NCBI GenBank assembly: GCA_026005095.1
Contig: BPKK01000001.1
Span: 62,001-126,000, forward strand
Direction: 5' to 3'
DNA length: 64,000 nt
Source: Silanimonas sp.
GTDB lineage: Bacteria; Pseudomonadota; Gammaproteobacteria; Xanthomonadales; Xanthomonadaceae
This document shows positions 30,667 to 40,346 of this stretch, piece by piece; positions within the stretch are counted from its first letter, which is position 1; each line of letters begins with the position of its first letter. Made by a program: the position numbers and the translations under genes. The notes under the pieces are model-generated. The model searched no databases, was not told the origin of the DNA, and was given only the letters and a program-made list of their open reading frames with translations.

Positions 30667-32040
30667 GGCTTCCGCGGCATCGTCGGCGGCATTGATCGCG
30701 AGCAGGGCCGGATCCGGGCGCTCCACCCGCTGCATCGGCCGCCACTCGCCCCCGGCCACCCGATACTCCACGCGGCTGTCGGCATCGCCCATCCACACGT
30801 TTGCGTACACCGCAAAACCCGGCCAGGCACCATGGCGCAGCACCCGCGGCGCATGCAAGGCGAAAGGCGGGTCATCGGCATGGTCCACCGCATGCCAGCG
30901 CAGGGCATAGCCACCACCGGGTTGCACGGTGAGGGTGGCGAAGCCCTTGGGCGTGCCATCGGCCATGCGCGAATCCGGCACGCCGCGGGCATCGGCAAGC
31001 CCGCTCCAGAAGGCGCCGCAGGCCGCGCCCACGTTGTACTCGTGCAGCGGCGATGCACCGCGCCAGCCGGCTTCCTCCCCATGCCAGCGGTGCTGCTGCA
31101 CATGGGTGTGGCTGCTCAGCACCAACACCGACGGATGGGCCTCGAGTAGTCGGAACAGGCGCTGGCGGTCGCCTGCTCGGAAGCTGTCACGCTCGGGCGA
31201 GGCATCGGTGTCGAACAGCGGGATGTGCATGGCAAGTAGCAGGAGGGCATCGCGCGGCACCCGCGGTAGGTAGGCTTCGAGGAAGCGGAACTGGCGCTCG
31301 CGAAGGCCCCCCACATAGGCCGCCGGCTCGCCGCTGCCGGGCTGGTGGATGACATTGTCGAGCACCACCACCGCGAGCCCCGGTGCCTCCCAGGCGAAGG
31401 TATCGGGCCCGAACACGCGGCGGAAGCTGGCGAGCGAGGCCTCGTCGCTGTCGGCTCCGTGGTCGCGGTCGTGGTTACCGCTCGCGGTGAGCCAGGGGGT
31501 GCCCATCCGTGCCGTGGCCGCCGCCATCGCCGGCAGCAGGGCGAGGTTGCCGTGCACGATGTCGCCGAGTGAAAGCCCGAGCCGGGCCCGAGGCAGGCGG
31601 CGCTCGGGCTCGACGATGGCGGTCTCGAACGACCGTAGATCTCGAACATTCTTCACCTGCGGGTCGCCGAACACACGCAGCGCATAGGGCGGCGCGAAGG
31701 CCACGGGGCGCAGGGGCACCGCCCAGTCCCCGGTGGGCGCATCGCGCCAGGTGTCGGGCAGCCCGTCGGGCCGCAGCGCAGGCGTGTATCCGGCGGGCGG
31801 AATCACGAAGACCGGCGCGTGGACAGCGAGCGGCAAACGGAAACGGCCCTCGGCATCGGTCTCGACGAGGCGCTCGCCGTCCGACACCAGGACGCCCGGC
31901 AGTGGCGGCTCTTGGGCATCGTGGCGACCGTTGCCATCGAGATCGGAGAAAACCCGACCGGCCACCTCCGCTCCCCGGCCCGGTCCGGGCACGAGGGCCA
32001 GCGCGGCGGTCAGGGTCAGCATCGGGATCGAAAACCGCAT
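30493..32040 (-). CDS. Secreted calcineurin-like metallophosphoesterase
   Basis: Signal peptide; SDLDGNGRHDAQEPPLPGVLVSDG; GDIVHGN, SGNHDRD, HTHVQQHRWHG motifs. Confidence 0.88.
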   Translation of the reverse strand: MRFSIPMLTLTAALALVPGPGRGAEVAGRVFSDLDGNGRHDAQEPPLPGVLVSDGERLVETDAEGRFRLPLAVHAPVFVIPPAGYTPALRPDGLPDTWRDAPTGDWAVPLRPVAFAPPYALRVFGDPQVKNVRDLRSFETAIVEPERRLPRARLGLSLGDIVHGNLALLPAMAAATARMGTPWLTASGNHDRDHGADSDEASLASFRRVFGPDTFAWEAPGLAVVVLDNVIHQPGSGEPAAYVGGLRERQFRFLEAYLPRVPRDALLLLAMHIPLFDTDASPERDSFRAGDRQRLFRLLEAHPSVLVLSSHTHVQQHRWHGEEAGWRGASPLHEYNVGAACGAFWSGLADARGVPDSRMADGTPKGFATLTVQPGGGYALRWHAVDHADDPPFALHAPRVLRHGAWPGFAVYANVWMGDADSRVEYRVAGGEWRPMQRVERPDPALLAINAADDAAEALRAYDRAPEAAPSPHLWRGTLPTELPAGEHVIEVRVFDRWRGELRRTTRYRLEEAAP

Positions 32041-32115
32041 GAACGCCCCGGACTCGCAGAAAATCTGAGCCTACGGAGCGGCCCACACCGGCCGCAAGCC
32101 AGGCGGCGCCGGAGT

Positions 32116-32733
32116 TCAGTCGCTCACGCGCTGCTTGGCCAGCCGGCGCTTCTCCAGCACCCGCCCGACCTCGGCCAGCGAAAGGCCGCGCGCCTGCAGC
32201 CCGACCAGGGTGTGGAAGAACAGGTCGGCCACCTCGCCGAGCAGGGCCTCGTCCGTCTCGACGAGCAGGGCCAGCGCGGTTTCCACGCCCTCCTCGCCGA
32301 TCTTCTGGGCGATACGCCTCGGGCCCGCCTCGAACAGAGTGGTGGTGTAGCTGCCCTGGGGGCGCTCGCGGGCGCGCTGGGCGACGATGGCCTCGAGCTC
32401 GCCCAGCACGCTGCCCGGCGCCTGCGCAAAACAGCTGGTGCGCTTCAGGTGACAGGTGGGGCCGTGGGGGATGGCCTGCACGAGCAGGGCATCGCCATCG
32501 CAGTCGGTCTCGATCGAGACCAGTTCGAGCACGTCGCCCGAGCTCTCGCCCTTCATCCACAGCCGGCCCTTACTGCGGCTGAAGAAGGTGACACGGCCCT
32601 GCGCCAGCGTGGCCTCCAGCGCAGCACGGTCCATGTAGCCCAGCATCAGCACACGGTGGCTGCGCGCGTCCTGCACGATGGCGGGCATGAGGCCGCCCTG
32701 CTTGGCGAAATCGAGGGATTCAAGGTCAATCAT
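32116..32733 (-). CDS. hisIE: Bifunctional phosphoribosyl-AMP cyclohydrolase/phosphoribosyl-ATP pyrophosphatase
   Basis: [65 protein letters not shown]. Confidence 0.96.
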   Translation of the reverse strand: MIDLESLDFAKQGGLMPAIVQDARSHRVLMLGYMDRAALEATLAQGRVTFFSRSKGRLWMKGESSGDVLELVSIETDCDGDALLVQAIPHGPTCHLKRTSCFAQAPGSVLGELEAIVAQRARERPQGSYTTTLFEAGPRRIAQKIGEEGVETALALLVETDEALLGEVADLFFHTLVGLQARGLSLAEVGRVLEKRRLAKQRVSD

Positions 32734-33499
32734 CGCGCACCTCGATGCCGGCCTCGCGCAGCCGGCGCTTGAGTTCGGGAATGGGCACGGCGCCCGAGTG
32801 GAAGACCGAGGCGGCGAGCGCCGCATCGACATCGGCGTTCTGGAACACCTCGGTGAAATGGTCGATGGCGCCGGCCCCGCCAGAGGCCACCAGGGGCACC
32901 GGGCAGACGGCGCGTACCGCGGCGAGCTGGTCGATGTCGTAGCCCTCGCGGGCGCCGTCGCTGCCCATGCAGTTGAGCACGATCTCGCCGGCACCGCGGG
33001 ACACCGCCTCGGCCACCCAGTCGAGGGTGCGCCGCGGCAGGGCCCGGGTGCGCCCAGGATCGCCGGTGTACTGCCGCACTCGCCATTCGCCATCGGCATC
33101 GCGCAGCGAATCCACGCCCACCACCACGCACTGCACACCGAAAGCAGCCGCCAGCTCATCGATCAGGGCCGGGCGTTCCAGTGCCGGCGAGTTCACCGAG
33201 ACCTTGTCGGCCCCGGCCTCCAGCACCCGCGCCGCATCGGCCACCGAACGGATGCCGCCGGCCACGCAGAAGGGAATGTCGATCAGCCGCGCCACCCGCT
33301 CCACCCACTCCCGATCCACCGGCCGGCCCTCAGGGCTGGCGGTGATGTCGTAGAACACCAGTTCGTCGGCCCCCTCGTCGCGGTAGCGCAGGGCCAAGGC
33401 CTCGATCTCGCCCATCACCACGTGGTCGCGGAAGCGCACGCCCTTCACCACCCGGCCCTCGCGCACGTCGAGGCAGGGAATGATCCGGCGGCTCAGCAC
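32726..33499 (-). CDS. hisF: Imidazole glycerol phosphate synthase subunit HisF (GTG start)
   Basis: [59 protein letters not shown]; overlaps hisA and hisIE. Confidence 0.96.
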   Translation of the reverse strand: MLSRRIIPCLDVREGRVVKGVRFRDHVVMGEIEALALRYRDEGADELVFYDITASPEGRPVDREWVERVARLIDIPFCVAGGIRSVADAARVLEAGADKVSVNSPALERPALIDELAAAFGVQCVVVGVDSLRDADGEWRVRQYTGDPGRTRALPRRTLDWVAEAVSRGAGEIVLNCMGSDGAREGYDIDQLAAVRAVCPVPLVASGGAGAIDHFTEVFQNADVDAALAASVFHSGAVPIPELKRRLREAGIEVRDD

Positions 33500-34248
33500 G
33501 GCAGCGGCTCCGCGGCGGCCTCGAGGGCGGCGGAAAGCGTGAAGCGCCCCTCCAGCAGGGCCTTGCCCAGCACCACGCCGCGGGCGCCGGCGGCACGGGC
33601 GCCGCGCACGTCGGCGAGCCCGGCCACGCCGCCCGAGGCCTGTACCGCCACGCCGGGGAAGCGCTGGGCGATGGCGGCATAAAGCTCGAGATTGAGCCCG
33701 GCGAGCATGCCGTCGCGGGCGATGTCGGTGCACAGCAGGTGCTGCAGGCCGGCCGCGGCATAGCGGCCGAGCAGGTCGAAGAGGGCGAAGCCGGAAGCCT
33801 CGGTCCAGCCCTGCACCGGCAGGCGGAACACGCCCTCGGCATCGGCCCGGGCATCAAGAGCGATGGCGATGCGATCCGGGCCGAAACGCTGCAGCCAGCC
33901 GATCACACGGTTGGGCTGGCGCACCGCCAGGGTACCCACCACCACCCGCGAGGCGCCCGCGGCCAGCACCGCCTCGACATCGGCCTCCTCGCGAATGCCG
34001 CCGCCGCTCTGCACCTTGAGCCCGGTCTCGCGGCCAATGGCGGCGAGCAGAGGCGCCAGGGTGTAGCCGCCGGCGCGGGCGGCATCGAGATCGACGAGGT
34101 GCAGCCACTCGGCCCCGGCCTCGGCGTAGCGGCGGGCCAGAGCCAGCGGCGCTTCGGGGTAGCGGGTCTCGGCGGCGTAGTCGCCCTGGCGCAGGCGCAC
34201 CACGCGGCCCTCGCGCACGTCGATGGCGGGATAGCAGATCAGGCCCAT
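33493..34248 (-). CDS. hisA: Phosphoribosylformimino-AICAR ribotide isomerase HisA
   Basis: [58 protein letters not shown]. Confidence 0.96.
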   Translation of the reverse strand: MGLICYPAIDVREGRVVRLRQGDYAAETRYPEAPLALARRYAEAGAEWLHLVDLDAARAGGYTLAPLLAAIGRETGLKVQSGGGIREEADVEAVLAAGASRVVVGTLAVRQPNRVIGWLQRFGPDRIAIALDARADAEGVFRLPVQGWTEASGFALFDLLGRYAAAGLQHLLCTDIARDGMLAGLNLELYAAIAQRFPGVAVQASGGVAGLADVRGARAAGARGVVLGKALLEGRFTLSAALEAAAEPLPC

Positions 34249-34258
34249 GGCCTTGGCC

Positions 34259-34876
34259 TCACAGGGAAAGGAAGTTGGCGAGCAGGCGCGCGCCGACGGC
34301 GGCGGAACGCTCGGGATGGCATTGCGCCCCCATCACCCGGCCGCGGGCGGCGATGGCGACGAAGGGCTGGCCGTGGTGGCAGGTGGCGAGGGCATCGGCA
34401 CTCCCGCGCACGGCGAAGCTGTGCACGAAGTAGGCGCGGCGCCCGTCGAGGCCCTGCACCAGCGGATGCCCCGCCGCTGAGGGAGCCACTTCCAGCCGGT
34501 TCCAGCCCATGTGCGGCACGCGGATACCGGGCGCTTCCGGCAGGCGCTCCACCCGACCGGGCAGCAGGCCGAGGCAATCCACGTCGCCCTCCGCCGACTG
34601 CTCGAACAATAGCTGCATGCCGACGCAGATGCCGAGCAGGGGCTGGCTGAGCGTGGGGATCAGCCGGTCCAGCCCGTTTTCGCGCAGGCGCTGCATGGCC
34701 GGCCCGGCGGCCCCCACCCCCGGCAGCACCACATGGGTGGCGGCGCGGATGCGCGAAGCATCGCTGCTCACCGGGGCCTCGATGCCGAGCCGGGCGAAGG
34801 CCGCCTGCACCGAGCCCAGGTTGTTGCCGCCAGAATCCAGCAGCACCAAACGGATGCGCGAGGGATCGAGGCTCAC
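34259..34876 (-). CDS. hisH: Imidazole glycerol phosphate synthase subunit HisH (GTG start)
   Basis: [59 protein letters not shown]. Confidence 0.95.
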   Translation of the reverse strand: MSLDPSRIRLVLLDSGGNNLGSVQAAFARLGIEAPVSSDASRIRAATHVVLPGVGAAGPAMQRLRENGLDRLIPTLSQPLLGICVGMQLLFEQSAEGDVDCLGLLPGRVERLPEAPGIRVPHMGWNRLEVAPSAAGHPLVQGLDGRRAYFVHSFAVRGSADALATCHHGQPFVAIAARGRVMGAQCHPERSAAVGARLLANFLSL

Positions 34877-35937
34877 AGCACGCCCTTGGTACTGGGAAGC
34901 TGGCTGCCCTCGCGGCGCAGGGCCTCGCGCAGGGCGCGAGCCACCGCCTTGAAGCAGGCCTCCACCATGTGGTGGGTGTTCTCGCCCTTCACCGTGAGGT
35001 GCAGGCCGAGGCCGGCGGCCTCGCAGAGCGAGCGGAAGAAGTGCGGCACGAGCTCGGTGGCGAGGCCGCCCACCTCGGGGCGCGGGAACTGGCCCTCGAA
35101 GACGAAGCAGGGACGACCGGAGACATCCAGCGCCGCCGAGGCCAGGCTCTCGTCCATCGGCAGGGTGAAGCCGTAGCGGCCGATGCCGCGCTTGTCGCCG
35201 AGCGCCTGCCGCAGGGCCTGGCCGATCGCCAGCGCGCAATCCTCCACCGTGTGGTGCTCGTCCACGTGCAGGTCGCCGGCGCAGCGCACGGCCAGCGAGA
35301 AGCCGCCGTGCTTGCCGAGCTGCTCCAGCATGTGGTCGAAGAAGCCGTGACCGGTGGCGATGGCCGGCTCGGCGGGGCGGTCGAGGTCGAGCTCGACCAC
35401 GATCCGGGTTTCCTTCGTACTCCGCTCGACGCGAGCGGTGCGCGGCGAGGCGGTGAGCGCATGGGCGATGCCCGCCCAGTCGTAGTGCCCATCCTTCAGC
35501 CGGAAACCGCGCACGCCGAGGTTGGCGGCGAACTGCATGTCGGTCTCGCGGTCGCCCACCATGGCGCTGCCATCGAGGTCGATGCCGCGGTCACGCAGGT
35601 AGTGCATCACGAGGCCGATGCCCGGCTTGCGGGTGGGCTTGCCCTCGTGGGCGAAGCTCTCGTCGATCAGCACCTCGCGGAAGCTGATGCCCTGCGATTC
35701 GAGGATCTGCAGCAAGAGGCGCTGCGGCCCTTCGAAAGCCTCGCGCGGGAAAGAAGGGGTGCCGAGACCGTCCTGGTTGCTCACCATCACGAACTGGAAG
35801 CCGGCATCGCGCAGCCGCTGCAAGGCGGCGATGCAGCCCGGCACCAGGCGGAACTTCTCGAAGGCGTCGATCTGCTCGTCGGCGGGCTCCTCGATCAGCA
35901 CGCCGTCGCGGTCGATGAAGAGGATCTTCTGGCTCAT
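34873..35937 (-). CDS. hisB: Bifunctional histidinol-phosphatase/imidazoleglycerol-phosphate dehydratase
   Basis: [14 protein letters not shown]..; [73 protein letters not shown]. Confidence 0.96.
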   Translation of the reverse strand: MSQKILFIDRDGVLIEEPADEQIDAFEKFRLVPGCIAALQRLRDAGFQFVMVSNQDGLGTPSFPREAFEGPQRLLLQILESQGISFREVLIDESFAHEGKPTRKPGIGLVMHYLRDRGIDLDGSAMVGDRETDMQFAANLGVRGFRLKDGHYDWAGIAHALTASPRTARVERSTKETRIVVELDLDRPAEPAIATGHGFFDHMLEQLGKHGGFSLAVRCAGDLHVDEHHTVEDCALAIGQALRQALGDKRGIGRYGFTLPMDESLASAALDVSGRPCFVFEGQFPRPEVGGLATELVPHFFRSLCEAAGLGLHLTVKGENTHHMVEACFKAVARALREALRREGSQLPSTKGVL

Positions 35938-37031
35938 GGGAAATCGACTCCGGGCAGGGCGGTGAGCGCGGCCAGCAGGGCCTCGTTCTCCTCCGGGCTG
36001 CCGATGGTGAGGCGCAGGGCATCGTGCAGGCCGGGCTGGGCGCGCTGGTCGCGCACCACCACCCCGGCCGCGAGCAGGGCGCGGAACGCCGCCTCGGCAT
36101 CGGCGAAGCGCACGAGCAGGTAGTTGGCATCCGAGGCATAGACCCGGCGCACGGCAGGCAGCGCCGTGAGCGCCGCGGCGATGCGCTCGCGCTCGGCGAC
36201 GATGCGGCCGGCGCGGCGCTTCGCCTCGTCCGCCGCCGCCGGCGAAACCGCCTCGAGGGCCAGGGCCACCGCCGGGGCCGCCAGCGGATAGGGCGGTGCG
36301 ATTGCCGAGAGCACGCGCACCAGGGCCGGGTCGGCCAGGGTGATGCCGAGCCGCGCCCCGGCGAGGGCATAGGCCTTCGAGAGCGTACGCAGCACCACGA
36401 GGTTCGAAAAACGCCCGAGCAGGGCGGTGGCGCTGGGCTGCGTGCTGTACTCGGCATAGGCCTCGTCCACCACCAGCAGCGCGCGGCCGGCAAGGCCGGT
36501 GAGCAGGCGCTCGATCCGTTCGAGCGGCAGGGCGCTGCCGGTGGGGTTCGCGGGCGAGCAGGCGTAGACCAGCTTCACCGGCGCCTTCGCCACCGAGCGC
36601 TCCACCGCCCGCAGCACCGCCTCGACATCGAAGCGGAAGCACTCGCCCTCGTCCACCAGCGGCACTTCCACCAGCGGCGCGCCCTGCACCCGTGCCGAAA
36701 CCGCGTACATGCCGAACACCGGCGGCGTCACCAGCACCGCCTCGCGCTCGGCGCGGCACAGCGCCCGGGTGAGCAGATCGATGCCCTCGTCGCTACCGCG
36801 GGTCATCAGCAGGGCCTCCGGCGCCACGCCGTAGAGCGCCGCCAGCCGCGCCCGCAGAGCGGCGGGCTGCGGCTCGGGATAACGGTTCAGGCCCAGACCC
36901 GGATCGGCCGGCGAGGGCCAGGGGCTCTCGTTGGCATTGAGCCAGATGCGACCGGTCAGGCCGGTCTTGCGGGCCGAGCCGTAGCCGCCGAAGCCGCGTA
37001 GGTCGGCACGTACGAGGTCGAGCACGCTCAT
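35934..37031 (-). CDS. hisC: Histidinol-phosphate aminotransferase
   Basis: [44 protein letters not shown]; 4-nt overlaps with hisD and hisB. Confidence 0.94.
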   Translation of the reverse strand: MSVLDLVRADLRGFGGYGSARKTGLTGRIWLNANESPWPSPADPGLGLNRYPEPQPAALRARLAALYGVAPEALLMTRGSDEGIDLLTRALCRAEREAVLVTPPVFGMYAVSARVQGAPLVEVPLVDEGECFRFDVEAVLRAVERSVAKAPVKLVYACSPANPTGSALPLERIERLLTGLAGRALLVVDEAYAEYSTQPSATALLGRFSNLVVLRTLSKAYALAGARLGITLADPALVRVLSAIAPPYPLAAPAVALALEAVSPAAADEAKRRAGRIVAERERIAAALTALPAVRRVYASDANYLLVRFADAEAAFRALLAAGVVVRDQRAQPGLHDALRLTIGSPEENEALLAALTALPGVDFP

Positions 37032-38326
37032 GCCGTCTCCTCGAGCCGCTGCACCACGGCCCGGGCATGCGCCTCGAGCGATTCGGCGCGGGCCAAGGTG
37101 ATGGCGCAAGGGCCGATCGCGGCAAGGCCCTCGCGACTCACCTGCTGCACGCTGATGCTGCGCTGGAAGCTCGCCACCGAGACCCCGCTCCAGGCCCGCG
37201 CCGCGCCGCCAGTGGGCAGCACGTGGTTGGTGCCCGAGCAGTAGTCGCCGAGCGACTCCGGGGCGTAATCGCCGAGGAAGATCGAACCGGCACAGGTGAT
37301 GTGGCCGAGCCAGGCGCGCGGCTCGCGCACCTGCACGATCAGGTGCTCGGGGCCGTAGCGGTTGCTGAGCGCGAAGGCCTCCTCGAGGCGGGGCACCACG
37401 ATCAACCGGGCGAAGACCAGCGCCTGAGTGGCGATGGCCTCGCGCGGCAGGCGAGCGAGCTGGGCCAGCACTTCGGTCTCCACCGCGGCGGCCAGGCTCG
37501 GGCTGTCGGTGACGAGCAGTACCTGTGAATCCGGCCCGTGCTCGGCCTGCGCCAAAAGGTCAGCGGCGATGAAGGGCGGGCTGGCCCCGGCATCGGCCAC
37601 CACCAGCACTTCGGAGGGGCCGGCGGGCATGTCGATGGCGGGGCCGTCGGGAAGCGCCGAGACCACCGACTTCGCCAAGGTCACCCAGGTGTTGCCGGGG
37701 CCGAAGAGCTTGTCGCAGCGCGGCACGCTTTCGGTGCCGAAGGCCATGGCGGCGATGGCCTGTGCCCCGCCCAGGGTGAAGACCCGGCGGATGCCGCAGA
37801 GCCTCGCCGCCACCAGCACCGCAGGATCGGCACTGCCGTCGGGCCGCGGCGGGGTGCACAGCACCACCTCGCGGCAGCCGGCGATCCTGGCCGGCACGCC
37901 GAGCATCAGGGCCGTGGACGGCAAGGGGGCGCTGCCGGCCGGCACATACAGGCCTACGGTGTCGATGGCGCGCAGCACCCGGCCGCAGCGCACGCCGGGG
38001 GCGGTCTCGATCTCGAATTCGCTGGGCGCGCCGGCGCGATGCCAGGCCTCGAGCCTCTCCTTGGCCTCCTGCATCGCCGCTTTCAGCGCCGGGTCGAGCG
38101 CCCGCTCTGCCGCCTCGAAGGCCGCCTCGTCGACCTCGAGAGCGGCGAGCTCCACCCCGTCGAAGCGGCGGGTCAGGGCGCGCAGGGCTCCATCGCCATC
38201 GGCGCGCACCTGGGCGAGGATGCGCTGCACGGCGGCGATGCGCTCCTCGCTGGCGGTGGCGGGCGGGCGGGCCAGCGCGGCGGCGCGCTCGGCCTCGGTG
38301 AGTCGGGTCCAGTCCAGGCGTTGCAT
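37028..38326 (-). CDS. hisD: Histidinol dehydrogenase
   Basis: [89 protein letters not shown]. Confidence 0.96.
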   Translation of the reverse strand: MQRLDWTRLTEAERAAALARPPATASEERIAAVQRILAQVRADGDGALRALTRRFDGVELAALEVDEAAFEAAERALDPALKAAMQEAKERLEAWHRAGAPSEFEIETAPGVRCGRVLRAIDTVGLYVPAGSAPLPSTALMLGVPARIAGCREVVLCTPPRPDGSADPAVLVAARLCGIRRVFTLGGAQAIAAMAFGTESVPRCDKLFGPGNTWVTLAKSVVSALPDGPAIDMPAGPSEVLVVADAGASPPFIAADLLAQAEHGPDSQVLLVTDSPSLAAAVETEVLAQLARLPREAIATQALVFARLIVVPRLEEAFALSNRYGPEHLIVQVREPRAWLGHITCAGSIFLGDYAPESLGDYCSGTNHVLPTGGAARAWSGVSVASFQRSISVQQVSREGLAAIGPCAITLARAESLEAHARAVVQRLEETA

Positions 38327-38334
38327 GGGCATCC

Positions 38335-39234
38335 TCAGGCCAGCATCTGTTCGACCGGCAGCACCATCAGGGCGCGGGCGCCGGCCTTCTTCATGTCCTC
38401 CAGCCGCTGCCAAGTCACCGCCGTACGGCACAGGGCCTGTACCGCCACGCGGTCGGCCGAGCCGTCCACCGGGGTGACGATGGGCGCATCGGCGTCGGGC
38501 AACAGCTTCAGCAGGCCCTCGAGCGCGCCGCGCTCGGCCTGCAGCAGCAGCAGCTTCGCGGCCTTCACCGAAAGCACGCCGTCGAGCCGCCGCAGCAGCA
38601 GGTCGGCGAGGGCCTGGCGCTCGTCGTTGAAGGCCTTGGAGGGCCCGGCCAGCACCGCCTCGCTCTCCAGCACCACCGCCACTTCCTTGAGCTGGTTGGC
38701 CGCCAGCGTGCCGCCGGTGGAGACGAGATCGCAGATGGTCTCGGCCTTGCCCAGCCGCGGCGCGATCTCCACCGAGCCGGAGAGCAGTACCGGCTCGGCC
38801 TCTACGCCCTCGTCGCGCAGCCACTTCGCGAGCAGCGCAGGGTAGCTGGTGGCGCAGCGCAGGCCGGAGAGCCGCTGCGGGCCCGGCCAGTCCCAGTCCT
38901 GCGGCACTGCCACCGAAAGCCGGCAGCGGCCGAAGCCGAGCCGGCGCAGCACGGTGAAGGCCTCGCCCTCGCCCTTCGCGCGGCGTTCGCAGTCCTGCTC
39001 GGCCAGCACGTTGAGGCCGACGATGCCGAGATCGCACACCCCTTCGGCGATCAGGCCGGGAATGTCGTCGTCGCGCACCAGCAAGAGGTCGATGGGCAGC
39101 GACTCGCCATAGCAGAACAGGCGGTCGCGGCTCTCGCGGAAGCTCAGTCCGGCGCGCGCGAGCAGGTCGCGGGCAGGCTCGGACAGGCGTCCGGATTTCT
39201 GGATGGCGATGCGCAGGCGGTCGTGCGTCCGCAT
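38335..39234 (-). CDS. hisG: ATP phosphoribosyltransferase HisG (long form)
   Basis: [57 protein letters not shown]. Confidence 0.95.
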   Translation of the reverse strand: MRTHDRLRIAIQKSGRLSEPARDLLARAGLSFRESRDRLFCYGESLPIDLLLVRDDDIPGLIAEGVCDLGIVGLNVLAEQDCERRAKGEGEAFTVLRRLGFGRCRLSVAVPQDWDWPGPQRLSGLRCATSYPALLAKWLRDEGVEAEPVLLSGSVEIAPRLGKAETICDLVSTGGTLAANQLKEVAVVLESEAVLAGPSKAFNDERQALADLLLRRLDGVLSVKAAKLLLLQAERGALEGLLKLLPDADAPIVTPVDGSADRVAVQALCRTAVTWQRLEDMKKAGARALMVLPVEQMLA

Positions 39235-39268
39235 GGTGCGGGCTCCGTGGGAAAGCAGGCGGGAGGGA

Positions 39269-39682
39269 TCAGTGGGTATCGCCGGGGCCGTGGGCGGCCG
39301 GCGCCAAGGCCTCGGCCTGCGGCGCGGCCAGCGCCACTCCGGGCGCCAGATGCCCCAGGCGCTCGGCGGCTACGCGATAGCCGCCGGCGCCAAGGGCGAG
39401 GCAGCGCGCCACGCGGCCGATGGTGGTCACGCTCACCCCGGTGCGCTCGTGGATCTCGCGATAGGCACGCCCGTCGGCAAGCGCCGGCACCACGGCCCAG
39501 CGGTCGGCCATGGCCTCGAGCTCGGCCGGCGTGCACAGGTCGATCAGAAAGCGGCGGAACTCCTCCGGGCCACGCAGGCTGGCAAGGGCCGCCACCAGCC
39601 CCTCGAGACGCGAGGCCACCCCCGGTGCCAGCGGCACCGGGGCATCGGCAAGGGCGGGATCGGGCAAGGTGCGACGCTTCAT
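39269..39682 (-). CDS. TrpR-related YerC/YecD-family regulator heading the his operon
   Basis: [58 protein letters not shown], TrpR-like HTH. Confidence 0.85.
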   Translation of the reverse strand: MKRRTLPDPALADAPVPLAPGVASRLEGLVAALASLRGPEEFRRFLIDLCTPAELEAMADRWAVVPALADGRAYREIHERTGVSVTTIGRVARCLALGAGGYRVAAERLGHLAPGVALAAPQAEALAPAAHGPGDTH

Positions 39683-39690
39683 GGCGCAAG

Positions 39691-39714
39691 AATGTAATAG
39701 CGCGCTATTACATT
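39691..39714. promoter_or_regulatory. Perfect 24-bp palindromic operator upstream of the TrpR-like/his operon
   Basis: aatgtaatagcg|cgctattacatt is a perfect inverted repeat; abuts minus-strand TTGACC (39715-39720) and ends 9 nt before the regulator start. Confidence 0.8.
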
Positions 39715-39784
39715 GGTCAAGCTGGGCTTGCCGGGGTCTCGACCGCGTCACGGGGATGGTTCAGGCTGGGCCTAGCCGGAGCCC

Positions 39785-40342
39785 ATGAGAGGAGCCCGCG
39801 TGATCCATCGCCGTCCCCTGGGAAAACCCTGGCAGGAGGAACTCCGCCTCGAGGACGGGCGGGTGCTCTGGTTGCGGCCGATCTGCCCGGCCGATGCCGA
39901 GCCCCTGCGGATCGGCTTCAGCCTGCTCACCCCGGAAGAGGTGCGGATGCGTTTCCTGCACCCGCTCACCAGCCTCTCCGAGGCCATGGCCCGCAAGCTC
40001 ACCCACATCGATCCGCGTACCCAGTTCGCCCTGGTGGCCGCGGAACCGGAGCCGCCCGGCAAGGCACTGGTGGGCGCGGTGGTGCGGGCGGCGATCGAGC
40101 CGGGCACGCGGCAGGCCGAGTTCGCCATCCTCGTCACCCGCTTCCTCGCCCATCAGGGGCTCGGCACCCTGCTGATGCGGCGCATGCTGCACTGGGCACG
40201 GCTCAAGCAACTCGAGGCCGTCCACGGGGACGTGCTGCAGGAGAACACGGCCATGCTGCACCTCGCCCAGCAGCTGGGCTTCCGTCGCCTGCCCAGCGAC
40301 GAGCCCGGCCTCGTGCGGATCGAGAAGCGGCTGCGCGACTGA
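39785..40342 (+). CDS. GNAT family N-acetyltransferase
   Basis: VLWLRPICPADAEPLRIGFSLLTPEEVRMRFLHPLTSLSE; AEFAILVTRFLAHQGLGTLLMRRMLHWA. Confidence 0.85.
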   Translation: MRGARVIHRRPLGKPWQEELRLEDGRVLWLRPICPADAEPLRIGFSLLTPEEVRMRFLHPLTSLSEAMARKLTHIDPRTQFALVAAEPEPPGKALVGAVVRAAIEPGTRQAEFAILVTRFLAHQGLGTLLMRRMLHWARLKQLEAVHGDVLQENTAMLHLAQQLGFRRLPSDEPGLVRIEKRLRD

Positions 40343-40346
40343 AGGC

